DNA from: Hungateiclostridiaceae bacterium UBA1305
GTDB taxonomy: Bacteria; Bacillota; Clostridia; Acetivibrionales; DTU013
Assembly (NCBI GenBank): GCA_002307275.1
Contig: DBTX01000036.1
Coordinates: 1 to 30,277 of the forward strand
DNA: 30,277 nucleotides
Direction of reading: 5' to 3'
The notes beneath the pieces were generated by a model that ran no database searches, was not told the DNA's origin, and worked only from the letters and a program-made list of their open reading frames with translations. The translations under genes were made by a program, and so were the position numbers. Below, in pieces: positions 22,646-30,264 of the stretch (position 1 is the first letter of the stretch; every line of letters starts with the position of its first letter).

Positions 22646-23290
22646 TTAATTTCCTGAAATCTCAGCCATAAACTGCTCAACCAGCTTATGTACACTTGTG
22701 TATGGATTCATATCCTTAATACTTGTATACACTATTTTCCCTTCAGCAGCATATTGTTGCTCAAGAATTTTGGCGGTATCAATCGCTTTTTCAATCTCAC
22801 CGTTTTGAATAATTTCGCGGGTTTTACCTCTATGTCCTTTTGAATATTCGCTATTTAGGTGTTCTGATAATCGACGATAAGTTTGGCGTTTGGTATGTTT
22901 TGTATTTACCTCTTCAAAGTGCATTAATAGCCATGTTTCAAATAGATAATTTGAAATCAGCAGTTCATAATCTTTTGCCGCCAATACCACAGACTGGATA
23001 TCCGGCGGATCATCGCAGTCAAATACCAGATACTTGCCATAAGTGTTAAATTTGCGATTATGTTCTTCATCAGCCATGAAACTATTTGCATACTTCAAAA
23101 CAGTCTGTGCATTTCCATTAGCAGTTTCTAAGACCACCTCAACTTCGGTATACTTATTTTTCTTAATTATCTCTGCAAAGTAGTCAAAATAGAATTTTTC
23201 AGTTTTTCCTTCACAGAAAATTATAATGTGCCCAATATTGGTTTTCTTGGTTTCCGAGAGACGTTGTGGTGATAATTGAGTTCTACCCAT
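22646..23290 (-). CDS. RloB-like Toprim protein (AbiLii type)
   Basis: The 214-residue RloB-family protein carries Toprim landmarks: IIIFCEGKTEKFYFDYF (about 22-38, the catalytic Glu) and LVFDCDDPPD (about 88-97, the DxD). A middle block, SNYLFETWLLMHFE, is also typical of RloB. The ATG at 23288-23290 overlaps the ATPase stop by 8 bases; the longer frame to 23377 lies inside the ATPase gene and is unlikely to be used. RloB with an AAA ATPase forms the AbiL abortive infection system and is analogous to split OLD-type nucleases (ATPase plus Toprim). A phage-triggered nuclease role is inferred from family knowledge. Confidence 0.85.
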   Translation of the reverse strand: MGRTQLSPQRLSETKKTNIGHIIIFCEGKTEKFYFDYFAEIIKKNKYTEVEVVLETANGNAQTVLKYANSFMADEEHNRKFNTYGKYLVFDCDDPPDIQSVVLAAKDYELLISNYLFETWLLMHFEEVNTKHTKRQTYRRLSEHLNSEYSKGHRGKTREIIQNGEIEKAIDTAKILEQQYAAEGKIVYTSIKDMNPYTSVHKLVEQFMAEISGN

Positions 23291-24557
23291 CTGATTCACC
23301 ACCTGTAATTTCATCATAATTAAAGATGGGAATAGCACCATACTTTCCCTGCAGATAGTCCTTGCTAAATGTGGCATCTTCGCGCACTTTTAAATCAGAG
23401 AGGGCATAAAGAGTAGATTCTCCACGCTTATTTTTATCGACAAATACCACCTCATCACGCCGAAATTGGTTATAGTTCAGCAAAGAGATGTCGTGAGTAG
23501 TAAAAATTAACTGTGCCTTTTTATTCTGGCTGGAGCAAAAGATATCAACAATAAGTTTGGTCAGCAGAGGATGTAGCCTTGCGGACATTTCATCCACAAT
23601 GAACACACCGCCCCTTGAAATCATTTCAATGATGTTTTGAATATAAGCAAGGAAGCGGAGAGTGCCGGTAGATTCCTGTCGCAAATCAAAGAGCTTTTCA
23701 CCAACCACATTTCCGGCTTCGTCATAAATATCGTGTACTGTGCGGACAACCTTTTCTTTCTTTTTCTTGCCAGTACGTTCGTTGAGAATAGTCTCAGTCT
23801 GCACATCGAGGCGTTTTATGCCGACATCAATTAACCGGAGATAATTCTCTACCTTTTCTCTATACGCCTTACTACTCACCAAATTCTTTGATAGGCCAAC
23901 AATACCAGCTAATCCTTTTACCGTGGATTCAAAGAGAATTTCGGTGAACACATTATATTCTTCACTAAAAAAGGAAATAAAATCACCGAGTACTGCCTTC
24001 TTGGCTTCTTCATCGAGGAAGTATTCAAGCACAGCGATATAAAGCCTTTCAGTAGGCAGCTTTCTGTAAGCACTCAACATTTTTTGATATTGGCTGCCAA
24101 ATGAAAGGTCTATACCAGTGCGTTCAAAGACTTTCTTATCATCAATGAACAACCACTCATTTAAAACCTCTTTGGAGGTACATTCGAATCCGTACTGTAT
24201 CTGCTTACTGTTACGCAAAAAGATGATATCAAACTCAGATGCTTCGTTATCGTCGTTGGAAAGGGTAAACGGCTCCAGTTTCATCTTTATGCCTGTTTCG
24301 CTGGATTCAAAATCCTCATCCTCTTTTTTGTTAATGAACTGTGAGAATATATATTGTTCAAAAAAGAACATGGCTGAGATCAAATTTGATTTACCAGAAG
24401 CATTCGCCCCATAAAGGGCGGTCGCTTTCAGCAAGCCAGTTTTATCATCAATGGGTATGACATGGGAAGGATGCTGCACATAGGCCGTTGCCCGCATATC
24501 CAAAATAGATTCGTTTTTAAAAGAGGTGTAGTTCTTCACCTTAAACATCAATAGCAT
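23283..24557 (-). CDS. AAA15/AbiLi-like ATPase (RloA-type)
   Basis: This 424-residue ABC/SMC-class ATPase (AAA_15/AAA_21) has Walker A ALYGANASGKSNLISAM (about 48-64) and a late signature region QESTGTLRFLAYI. Walker B is GGVFIVDEMSARLHP and the His switch is LIFTTHDISLL. The middle region is helical with long charged stretches. No membrane segment is present. It forms a two-gene unit with the RloB-like gene, overlapping by 8 bases, so a stable complex is expected. AbiL and OLD-like systems use such an ATPase as sensor. GGAGG precedes the ATG, and a promoter with a long palindrome lies upstream. Confidence 0.88.
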   Translation of the reverse strand: MLLMFKVKNYTSFKNESILDMRATAYVQHPSHVIPIDDKTGLLKATALYGANASGKSNLISAMFFFEQYIFSQFINKKEDEDFESSETGIKMKLEPFTLSNDDNEASEFDIIFLRNSKQIQYGFECTSKEVLNEWLFIDDKKVFERTGIDLSFGSQYQKMLSAYRKLPTERLYIAVLEYFLDEEAKKAVLGDFISFFSEEYNVFTEILFESTVKGLAGIVGLSKNLVSSKAYREKVENYLRLIDVGIKRLDVQTETILNERTGKKKKEKVVRTVHDIYDEAGNVVGEKLFDLRQESTGTLRFLAYIQNIIEMISRGGVFIVDEMSARLHPLLTKLIVDIFCSSQNKKAQLIFTTHDISLLNYNQFRRDEVVFVDKNKRGESTLYALSDLKVREDATFSKDYLQGKYGAIPIFNYDEITGGESDG

Positions 24558-24592
24558 ACAATTACCTCCGAGATAGTTTGCTTCTACTATAT

Positions 24593-24647
24593 AGTATACC
24601 CACTATTTTATATAAGTCAATCATATTTACGAAATTTTCGTAAATAT
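24593..24647 (-). promoter_or_regulatory. Promoter of the RloA/RloB pair with 25-base palindrome
   Basis: Minus strand: TTGACT (24615-24620), 16-base spacer, TATACT (24593-24598). Immediately upstream, ATATTTACGAAA and TTTCGTAAATAT (24623-24647) form a perfect 12+1+12 inverted repeat without a T-run. It looks like a protein-binding site beside the -35 rather than a terminator. Confidence 0.65.
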
Positions 24648-24696
24648 TTAATAAATAGAAATGGTAACAAGTTATAAATCATGAATTATTCCTATT

Positions 24697-25968
24697 TTAT
24701 CGTTTATATAAATCGACGCTAATCTTGCTTTCTTCTTTGCAGTGGATCTCTATATTTTTACAAAACACGAGAATATGATCAACTCTATTTCTAACAACAT
24801 CTTCATCATAAGCTCTACCCTGGCAAATAGCCTCGCTCAGAGTATCCTGCAGCCATCCTTCATCCAGAGTAGGGGAATGGGTACAAGTATCTTTACCCTT
24901 TTCAATCCTTGTAGCGCAGCGCCAAAGAACTTTGCCTCTTTCCGTCCTTCTCCGATAAGATGCTCCGCAATCGCCACACACAAGCAGATTACCTAATATA
25001 TATTTCCCGCTGTATTTGCTTCCGCTGGTTTCTACTGTGCCATCCTCGTTGCTTACAAACCTTTAACGCTTGGTCATTTCTCCCTGAACCTTATCGAATA
25101 CTTCAGCAGGGACAATGGCGGGATGACTGTCTTTCACATAATACTTGTTACGCTGCCCATCATTTCTTCTTTTCTTTCCGGTCATAAAATCCTCGGTAAA
25201 GGTCTTTTGCAACAAAGTGTCGCCCTTGTATTTCTCATTGGTCAACATCCTATGGATTGTTTTTGTATCCCAAATCTCCTTGTCCGTTACAGTCTTAATA
25301 CCTTGGGCTTCTAGACAGGCCTTAATTTGTCCCAATGTCAGGCCATGTAAATATAACTCAAAGATTTTTCTGACTACTTCTGCCTTTTCCGGTACAATAA
25401 CAATCTCGCCGTCAACGCAATCATATCCCATGAAATTCTTATACTTCGTATAAATCTCGCCCTTTTCAAACTTGCGCTGAATTCCCCATTGAATATTCTC
25501 GCTGATATTCCGGCTTTCATCCTGTGCCAGCATACCTCTCAGCGTAATTTCGAATTCCTTGTCCACTTCGATTGAATCCAACTTCTCATTTTCAAAATGC
25601 ATATTGATCCCTTGCTCTCTTAAAAATCTTATTATCTTTAACATTTCCAGAGTATCTCTCGACACTCTGCTGATTGACTTTGTGATGATGTAATCGATTT
25701 TGCCTTTTGCCGCTTTTCTAAGCATTTTGTCCAGACTTTTTCTGTCGCTTCGTCGAAGCCCGCTTTCAATATCATAGAAAACACCAGCAAAAATCCAGTT
25801 AGGATGGCTTTTTATCCTCTCCGAATAAGTCTTTATCTGAATCTCAAGGCTGCGCATCTGCTCCGGTCCGGATGTACTTACCCTGCAATAGGCTGCAACT
25901 CTGAGTTTTTTATTCTCTTTTGGCTTTGCAGGTATAATTCTGACATTTTTCATCTCGTTTCTTACCAT
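24697..25968 (-). pseudogene. Large serine recombinase interrupted by a TAA codon
   Basis: A single frame of 424 codons is broken only by TAA (25060-25062) after KVQGEMTKR. The N-terminal half has the resolvase domain (AAYCRVSTSGPEQ with the nucleophile Ser, SISRVSRDTLEML) and the recombinase domain (GYDCVDGEIVIVPEKAEVV). After the stop come the zinc beta-ribbon CGDCGASYRRR, VLWRCATR and DTCTH. The site was probably AAA (Lys) before mutation. The 5' half is intact (301 residues), but the DNA-binding zinc ribbon and coiled-coil are lost, so insertion or excision activity is doubtful. Such recombinases mobilise islands carrying defence genes like the neighbouring RloA/RloB pair. Confidence 0.85.
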
Positions 25969-26014
25969 CTATATAAAATGAGTAAGCCCTATTTATATTT
26001 TATCAAAAGGAAAA

Positions 26015-26038
26015 GACGTGAGGGCATCCACTCACGTC
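26015..26038. other. Hairpin upstream of the recombinase
   Basis: GACGTGAG and CTCACGTC form an 8-pair stem around an 8-base loop, without a T-run on either side. Function is unknown; it could be part of an attachment or regulatory site of the recombinase, but nothing else supports that. Confidence 0.3.
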
Positions 26039-26039
26039 A

Positions 26040-26239
26040 AAGCATGTTTCTAACCAAACTTCTGTTAGGCCTTGCAGCATCAGCGTTTCATGTTCTGCAA
26101 CAGGGCTGCGGCTTCCACATGCCTTGAGTGCGTAAAAAAGATGTCGCACCCCTCTGGTACCCCCTTGGTGGGGAGGTATATTTCAGAAACAGACGCCTAG
26201 ATGGGCCATTTTCCCGTCGATTTAGCATCTGATTTTGCG
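26040..26239. other. Non-coding region upstream of the recombinase
   Basis: About 200 bases containing short G/C-rich inverted repeats (for example CCCC/GGGG near 26160) and no frame resembling a known gene. An element boundary (attachment site) could lie here, but the partner end is not visible. Confidence 0.3.
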
Positions 26240-26636
26240 TTACAATTTAGGTGAATTGTAAGCAACAAAACCCTCAAAAGTGTGTTCATCTCTTGAAGGC
26301 CTTATTCGATACAATTTCTCATCATGTTCGTTTCTATAAATGCGACCGACAGGGCAGGAGAGCATCAGTGCTCTTCCTCCATATATCTCGAATCAAGTAG
26401 ATAGCCGAGAAGTCCTTCCACATGACCGCGTTCACGCGAATCTTGCACTGCGACATACTGAAAATAGCAGTTACCCTTAAGCCACGCCTTAGCCTTATCA
26501 TAAACATTGATTTCAGGCAAATTTTGATTATCCTCAACTATGTACTTTTTCAATCTTGCAGTGGATTTATTGCCCTGCAGATGATTTGTATATAGTTTCC
26601 GTCTTAGCTTTCTTAGAAATGGTGAATTATGGTTTG
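26240..26636 (-). pseudogene. Frameshifted gene, family not recognised
   Basis: On minus, one frame reads FLRKLRRKLYTNHLQGNKST, then DKAKAWLKGNCYFQYVAVQD and EGLLGYLLDSRYMEEE. It stops shortly after, while a second frame takes over: CPVGRIYRNEHDEKLYRI, then RDEHTFEGFVAYNSPKL and a stop at 26240-26242. The two parts join sensibly around 26370, so a single-base indel has broken a gene of at least 120 residues. There is no clear start codon upstream, so its 5' end is also missing. I do not recognise the family. An inverted repeat (TTGC..TTACAATT and AATTGTAAGCAA) covers the 3' end. Confidence 0.5.
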
Positions 26637-27215
26637 TTAGATATCAGCTGACAAGGAATTGCATAGGTCGACGCGACTGAATAATACAGCTCCAAAGTAT
26701 GTTATTGTACCAGTGCCGTTATCGTAGGCCAATCCCGACTTTTCCGCCAATTCATTTACCAAGATACCATAGCTTTCGGGAGAGTGGTGAAGGCTTTCGG
26801 GGAAACGACAGGGTGCATCCGGATATGTGCACCCCTTACATGTATTGCAGCCCTCACTTGAAAGTGTAAGGTGCCTCCCCAAGTAGGGCTTCAAGGTGCT
26901 CTCCAGATTTCGGGATGTTGACTTGAACTCTTCCATCCCTTTTTTCATTTCCTCAAGATCAAATGGGTCATTGAGAAAAGTTAGGCAACTAAAAACAAGC
27001 ATTGTGTCATACTGAAGGCACCTTTGCCGGCACTCCTCAACTGTTCCAACCCCTGGAGGACACGCCCAGGTTGTTCCATACCTCCCACATGTGTTATCTG
27101 CGCATATATTACGTATTACCTGTCGGAACTCAATCTCGGAGGGGTTTAAGAAACCGTATTCCGCCACACCCGTCTCATAAATTCTGTCCTTAAGAAAGTC
27201 AAGCACCACATTCAC
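26637..27215 (-). CDS. DUF2284 family metal-binding protein
   Basis: The protein of about 192 residues belongs to DUF2284, predicted metal/Fe-S proteins common in anaerobes. The signature is CADNTCGRYGTTWACPPG (about 38-55) with EECRQRC soon after. A second cluster-like motif, CNTCKGCTYPDAPC, matches C-x2-C-x2-C-x6-C. The C-terminal TITYFGAVLF is also typical. The start is a GTG at 27213-27215, or a second GTG (27207-27209) better spaced from AAGGG. Function is not established for the family; a corrinoid or redox-partner role has been suggested from context elsewhere. Here it neighbours an iron-sulfur flavoprotein on the same strand. Confidence 0.82.
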   Translation of the reverse strand: MNVVLDFLKDRIYETGVAEYGFLNPSEIEFRQVIRNICADNTCGRYGTTWACPPGVGTVEECRQRCLQYDTMLVFSCLTFLNDPFDLEEMKKGMEEFKSTSRNLESTLKPYLGRHLTLSSEGCNTCKGCTYPDAPCRFPESLHHSPESYGILVNELAEKSGLAYDNGTGTITYFGAVLFSRVDLCNSLSADI

Positions 27216-27265
27216 CCTTTCAGTTCAGCCTCGTTTTTTCCTGCAATCGATCAATTTTTTCGGAC

Positions 27266-27925
27266 TTATTCAACCTTTGGAAGGATAATGTTTTCTCCAC
27301 TAAGATATAAACCGATTATCTTTGCAATTTCGGTTGCTTCTTTCCAAACGGGTTGCGTTTCCACACCAACGCACAATTCGGCGGATGCTTTTATATTTGG
27401 ACCAAATAACTTTTTAGCTCCGCTAAATTCACAGTTATCTCCATATCCGCATGTTAAGCATGGAACATTCCCAATAATGCTCAACTGTGCAATGTGATTC
27501 ATTCTTTCCTTGTTTAGTTCAACAGCCATTGAGTGCAGTGTTTTATTCGCGACCTGCGCAGTTAAGCTGGATATTACAGTTACAACAATTTTCCCCTGGT
27601 TTAGGCCTTTAATATGTCTCATTGACCATAGACGTTCCAAAAAAGCTTTTGTATAGGCATCAATCATCTCATAGGGGGTATATCCGCCGATTATCATAGC
27701 TTCACTGGCTTTTGTTTTTATGGCCAGTTCCTGAAAATCATCCGGTATTTTGCATATATTGTCCTCAACACAGCCCTTACAGGCACGGCAAGGCCTAATA
27801 TTCAAGTTGCTAAGCTTAGCGAATTCATAGTTTAAACCACTTGATTTCAGGATTTGCATGATTAATCTATCTGCATTACTGTTCGGTATCGGACTTCCCG
27901 ATATACCAATTATTTTCTTACTCAC
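27266..27925 (-). CDS. Iron-sulfur flavoprotein (NADPH-dependent FMN reductase family)
   Basis: The protein of about 219 residues has a flavodoxin-like fold. It begins KKIIGISGSPIPNSNADRL (FMN phosphate loop) and carries the compact cluster motif CRACKGCVEDNIC (C-x2-C-x2-C-x5-C) characteristic of Isf proteins. A second Cys group, CLTCGYGDNC, lies near the C-terminus. The open frame reaches a TTG at 27934, but the GTG at 27923-27925 follows GGAG at a normal distance, so I use it. Isf proteins take electrons from ferredoxin and reduce O2, peroxide or other acceptors. The gene is 50 bases downstream of nothing obvious but upstream of DUF2284, likely co-expressed. Confidence 0.82.
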   Translation of the reverse strand: MSKKIIGISGSPIPNSNADRLIMQILKSSGLNYEFAKLSNLNIRPCRACKGCVEDNICKIPDDFQELAIKTKASEAMIIGGYTPYEMIDAYTKAFLERLWSMRHIKGLNQGKIVVTVISSLTAQVANKTLHSMAVELNKERMNHIAQLSIIGNVPCLTCGYGDNCEFSGAKKLFGPNIKASAELCVGVETQPVWKEATEIAKIIGLYLSGENIILPKVE

Positions 27926-28070
27926 TGTGAACAACTCCGATGCAATCTTTTAGTCTTTGAGGACAACTAAACAAATGGAGGCTATATTGTAGAAATAAAG
28001 CCCACATCTGTTTGTTTATTGGGTAATAAATATCGGTTGCTTCTAAGATATAGAAAGCGTTAATTATGTA
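27926..28070. other. Non-coding gap
   Basis: Between the flavoprotein start and the PNPOx-like stop. I see no gene and no strong hairpin; a promoter for the flavoprotein must lie here, but no element reaches good consensus. Confidence 0.3.
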
Positions 28071-28376
28071 TCAAATAAGTGCTTCGGTCTTCGTCGGCGT
28101 GAATATCAGTTGTTTTTCCTTTGCTTCCACCGTGCCGGTGAGCCGATAGCCTTTCGGCCCGCCGTCCATAGTTGCCGCGACAACGCAAGCATTTTTATTG
28201 GCCTTCAAATTCTTTTGTGTCGTTTCCATCTTGTAAATGCCAAAGACAACGGTATCTCCCACAACCTCTCCTTTACCTGCAACGATCGGATGAGGCGTAC
28301 CGTCCGAATTCATTGTGACCAGCGAGAGGAATGACGATCCCTCAACTACCGCCTTAACATCTTCATTCATAGTCAT
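28071..28376 (-). CDS. PNPOx-like split-barrel FMN-binding protein
   Basis: The small protein of about 101 residues belongs to the pyridoxamine 5'-phosphate oxidase-like family: FLSLVTMNSDGTPHPIVAGK (FMN-binding first strands), VVFGIYKMETTQKNLKAN and GYRLTGTVEA. Members bind flavin or haem and reduce assorted substrates. The frame extends to 28412, but the ATG at 28374-28376, 9 bases after GGAG, is the most natural start. It is controlled by the first copy of the duplicated promoter region (28383-28506), nearly identical to that in front of the nitroreductase, so both probably belong to the HxlR regulon. Confidence 0.8.
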   Translation of the reverse strand: MTMNEDVKAVVEGSSFLSLVTMNSDGTPHPIVAGKGEVVGDTVVFGIYKMETTQKNLKANKNACVVAATMDGGPKGYRLTGTVEAKEKQLIFTPTKTEALI

Positions 28377-28382
28377 TTTCAA

Positions 28383-28506
28383 CATCTCCATATGATATAA
28401 AATTTGCAGCAACTAGATTCTGTTTTGCTACCTGATATAATTATACTATCTTGAATCTCAATATCAAGTACGCAGAATTAATTGAGTTGATAAGGAAAAT
28501 CTGATT
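28383..28506 (-). repeat. Duplicated promoter region, copy 1 (before the PNPOx-like gene)
   Basis: This block matches 29092-29215 over most of its length. It contains, on minus, TTGATA (28462-28467), 16 bases and TATAAT (28440-28445), and the leader ending ATATGGAGATG. It also keeps the AAGGAAAATCTGAT that forms the ribosome site of hxlR in copy 2, although no hxlR start follows here. This shows that it is a copied segment, not convergent evolution of a promoter. Confidence 0.85.
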
Positions 28507-28525
28507 ACTTGTCTGCATAAATCCG

Positions 28526-29080
28526 TTAACTAATAAAATTGATTACGTCAACGTTTCGTGTAGGGGCCGTTAACTCTTTTTCTATATTTTTATAACCGAA
28601 TGCCACGCCGTAATAAGGTTCATATCCTTCAGGTATCTCAATTCTTTTGACTTCGTCCGGTAAAGTAAAGATAAGTGTCAGAAAACTAAGCCAAACAGAG
28701 CCAATATTTAAGCTCTCGGCCGTAATCAGCATATTTTGTATTGCGGCTGAGCAGTCTGTTTTAGGGTCAAGGGCATCTTTTCTCCCGGAAACGATAATTA
28801 AAGTCGGAGCATTGTATATAACATTTATATTAGGATTCGAACCTAAACTTTTCATAAACTCATCGTCAGTTTTTACCATGAGGTCCTTGGTTTTCTCGTT
28901 TATATGTGAAAGCAAGTCATTATTTTGTATCACAGTAAAATGCCAGGGCTGATCGTTGTGCGCAGTTGGCGCGTAAATACCTGCCTCTATGATTTGATGC
29001 AATTCTTCAGGCTTTATTTGCGTTGTCTGGTAAGATCTTACGCTTCGTCTGTTTTTAATCGTTCTTATTACTTCGTTCAT
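28526..29080 (-). CDS. Nitroreductase family protein
   Basis: The 184-residue FMN-dependent nitroreductase-fold protein has an N-terminal IKNRRSVRSYQTTQIKPEEL (FMN phosphate binding) and APTAHNDQPWHFTVI, both classical for the family. The C-terminal YEPYYGVAFGYK is also characteristic. It likely reduces quinones, nitro compounds or flavin with NAD(P)H as a homodimer. It diverges from the HxlR regulator, the standard layout for HxlR-controlled oxidoreductases. The duplicated promoter block lies between them. Confidence 0.9.
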   Translation of the reverse strand: MNEVIRTIKNRRSVRSYQTTQIKPEELHQIIEAGIYAPTAHNDQPWHFTVIQNNDLLSHINEKTKDLMVKTDDEFMKSLGSNPNINVIYNAPTLIIVSGRKDALDPKTDCSAAIQNMLITAESLNIGSVWLSFLTLIFTLPDEVKRIEIPEGYEPYYGVAFGYKNIEKELTAPTRNVDVINFIS

Positions 29081-29091
29081 GTTAATTTATT

Positions 29092-29215
29092 CATCTCCAT
29101 ATGATATAAGGTATAGTAATTTACTTTTGTTTTGATACCTGATATAATAATACTATCTTGAACTGAGATATCAAGTACGCAGAATTTAATGAGTCAATAA
29201 GGAAAATCTGATATG
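29092..29215. promoter_or_regulatory. Duplicated promoter region, copy 2 (divergent nitroreductase/hxlR)
   Basis: Plus strand: TTTACT (29120-29125), 17 bases, TATAAT (29143-29148) toward hxlR. Minus strand: TTGATA (29169-29174), 16 bases, TATTAT (29147-29152) toward the nitroreductase. The two -10 elements overlap. TTGATA (29132-29137) and TATCAA (29169-29174) are inverted and flank both -10 sites, suggesting an HxlR operator that covers both promoters. Confidence 0.7.
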
Positions 29216-29569
29216 AAATGTGATCCCAATAACAATACATGTAAAGGCAATTGCCCATGTAAGGAATATTGCCCGCTGGGCAGCGCGCTGAAGCTTATCG
29301 GTGGAAAATGGAAAATCCCGATTTTATGCGCGCTTTCACAGGACGGTACGACAAGATATAACGAGCTTTTACGTAAGCTACGAGGCATTACGAATACAAT
29401 GCTGGCAAGTTCACTAAAGGAACTGGAAGCAGACGGTTTAATTTATCGCAGACAATACCTGGAGATGCCCGTGAGGGTCGAATATGAGATTACTGATTTC
29501 TGTACTGATCTTCTGCCAATATTAGCCCAGCTTGCGCAGTGGGGCGTTCAGACCCACAAATCTAAATAA
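29213..29569 (+). CDS. HxlR family transcriptional regulator with Cys-rich N-terminus
   Basis: The 118-residue winged-helix protein has the HxlR core: CPLGSALKLIGGKWKIPILC, YNELLRKLRGITNTMLA and EYEITDFC. HxlR proteins normally have one sensing Cys near the N-terminus. Here five Cys lie in the first 20 residues (CDPNNNTCKGNCPCKEYC), enough to bind a metal or Fe-S cluster, plus a Cys at the end of the wing. AAGGAA precedes the ATG. It is divergent from the nitroreductase and likely regulates it, itself and the PNPOx-like gene. A terminator follows. Family is sure; the signal (quinones, disulfide, metal) is inferred. Confidence 0.92.
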   Translation: MKCDPNNNTCKGNCPCKEYCPLGSALKLIGGKWKIPILCALSQDGTTRYNELLRKLRGITNTMLASSLKELEADGLIYRRQYLEMPVRVEYEITDFCTDLLPILAQLAQWGVQTHKSK

Positions 29570-29607
29570 AGTGTTTTAAAAATGACGTCACATAACTGCG
29601 CTATGCG

Positions 29608-29642
29608 AACACCTGATTTCTTGTGAAATCGGGTGTTTTTTT
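29608..29642 (+). terminator. hxlR intrinsic terminator
   Basis: AACACCTGATTTC and GAAATCGGGTGTT pair over 13 positions (one G-T) around TTGT, followed by seven or more T. A textbook Rho-independent terminator, 38 bases after the hxlR stop. Confidence 0.92.
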
Positions 29643-29754
29643 CATTGCAGAGACGGAATTAAAAGTCAAGACCAACTATGTAGCTAAATTATTCCCAAGA
29701 GGCAGGCGCTTCATCAATATGCACATAATATCTCCAATGATTGATTGTTCCAAC
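29643..29754. other. Gap before the insertion sequence
   Basis: About 110 bases with no recognisable gene. The 8 bases before the IS end (GTTCCAAC, 29747-29754) are the candidate target duplication, but the other end is not in the window. Confidence 0.4.
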
Positions 29755-29878
29755 GTAAGCGTAAACGCTTTAGGCGGATTGCAGAGAACGGCAGGGTGTG
29801 CGAAAATATCCCAAAAGGCTGAATGAATCCCATAGACTCTAAGGGAGACATTCGGATAAGCTGGGAGTTGACATTAAG

Positions 29879-30211
29879 ATGGAGCAAAGTCTGCAGACAT
29901 TAACATCCAACCAGCGGCTGGTCGAATGGGGAGAACGGATTGCATCTTGCCGGAGCAGTGGCCTCAGTGTCAGAACCTGGTGCCAGGAACATGAGATATC
30001 GGAGAAGACGTATTTTTACTGGCAGCGCCGAGTTTATCAGACTTTGAGCACACAGCAAGGGCCATATTTTGCAGAAGTGCCGGTGACAAAACGGTCTGGC
30101 AAACCGGAAGTTCTTGCAACGCTGCGAGTTGACTGCATAGAAGCGGATATCTACGCTGGAACCGACGCGGCAACAATAGAAATTATCTGCCGTGCTCTGA
30201 AGTCATGCTGA
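29879..30211 (+). CDS. tnpA: IS66 accessory protein TnpA
   Basis: The 110-residue IS66 TnpA (OrfA) carries a transposase-like helix-turn-helix. The family's GLSVRTWCQEHEISEKTYFY stretch (about 29-48) is clear, and WQRRVYQ follows. The C-terminal half ends in the usual short acidic/hydrophobic segment. It is an accessory protein of transposition, probably DNA-binding, and cannot move the element alone. Its stop overlaps the tnpB ATG (30205-30207), the standard IS66 coupling. Confidence 0.85.
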   Translation: MEQSLQTLTSNQRLVEWGERIASCRSSGLSVRTWCQEHEISEKTYFYWQRRVYQTLSTQQGPYFAEVPVTKRSGKPEVLATLRVDCIEADIYAGTDAATIEIICRALKSC

Positions 30212-30264
30212 ATGATTTCAACGGGACAGACCGCGTCTACATAGCCTGCGGCTTATACACATAA
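30205..30264 (+). pseudogene. tnpB: IS66 TnpB, first codons only
   Basis: The frame MLNDFNGTDRVYIACG matches the start of TnpB, whose normal continuation is YTDLR. Here it turns into LYT and a stop (30262-30264). The loss after GCGGC suggests an insertion, deletion or recombination breakpoint. Confidence 0.7.

Noticed and set aside
24697..24981. Independent small zinc-ribbon protein starting at MCGDCG
   Set aside because: It is in the same frame as the recombinase 5' half, separated only by TAA, with no ribosome site of its own; it is the recombinase C-terminus.
26235..26265. Intrinsic terminator at TTGC-TTACAATT / AATTGTAAGCAA
   Set aside because: The stem is A/T-rich, lacks a T-run and overlaps the 3' end of a broken gene. 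Symmetry is real, but a terminator call is not supported.
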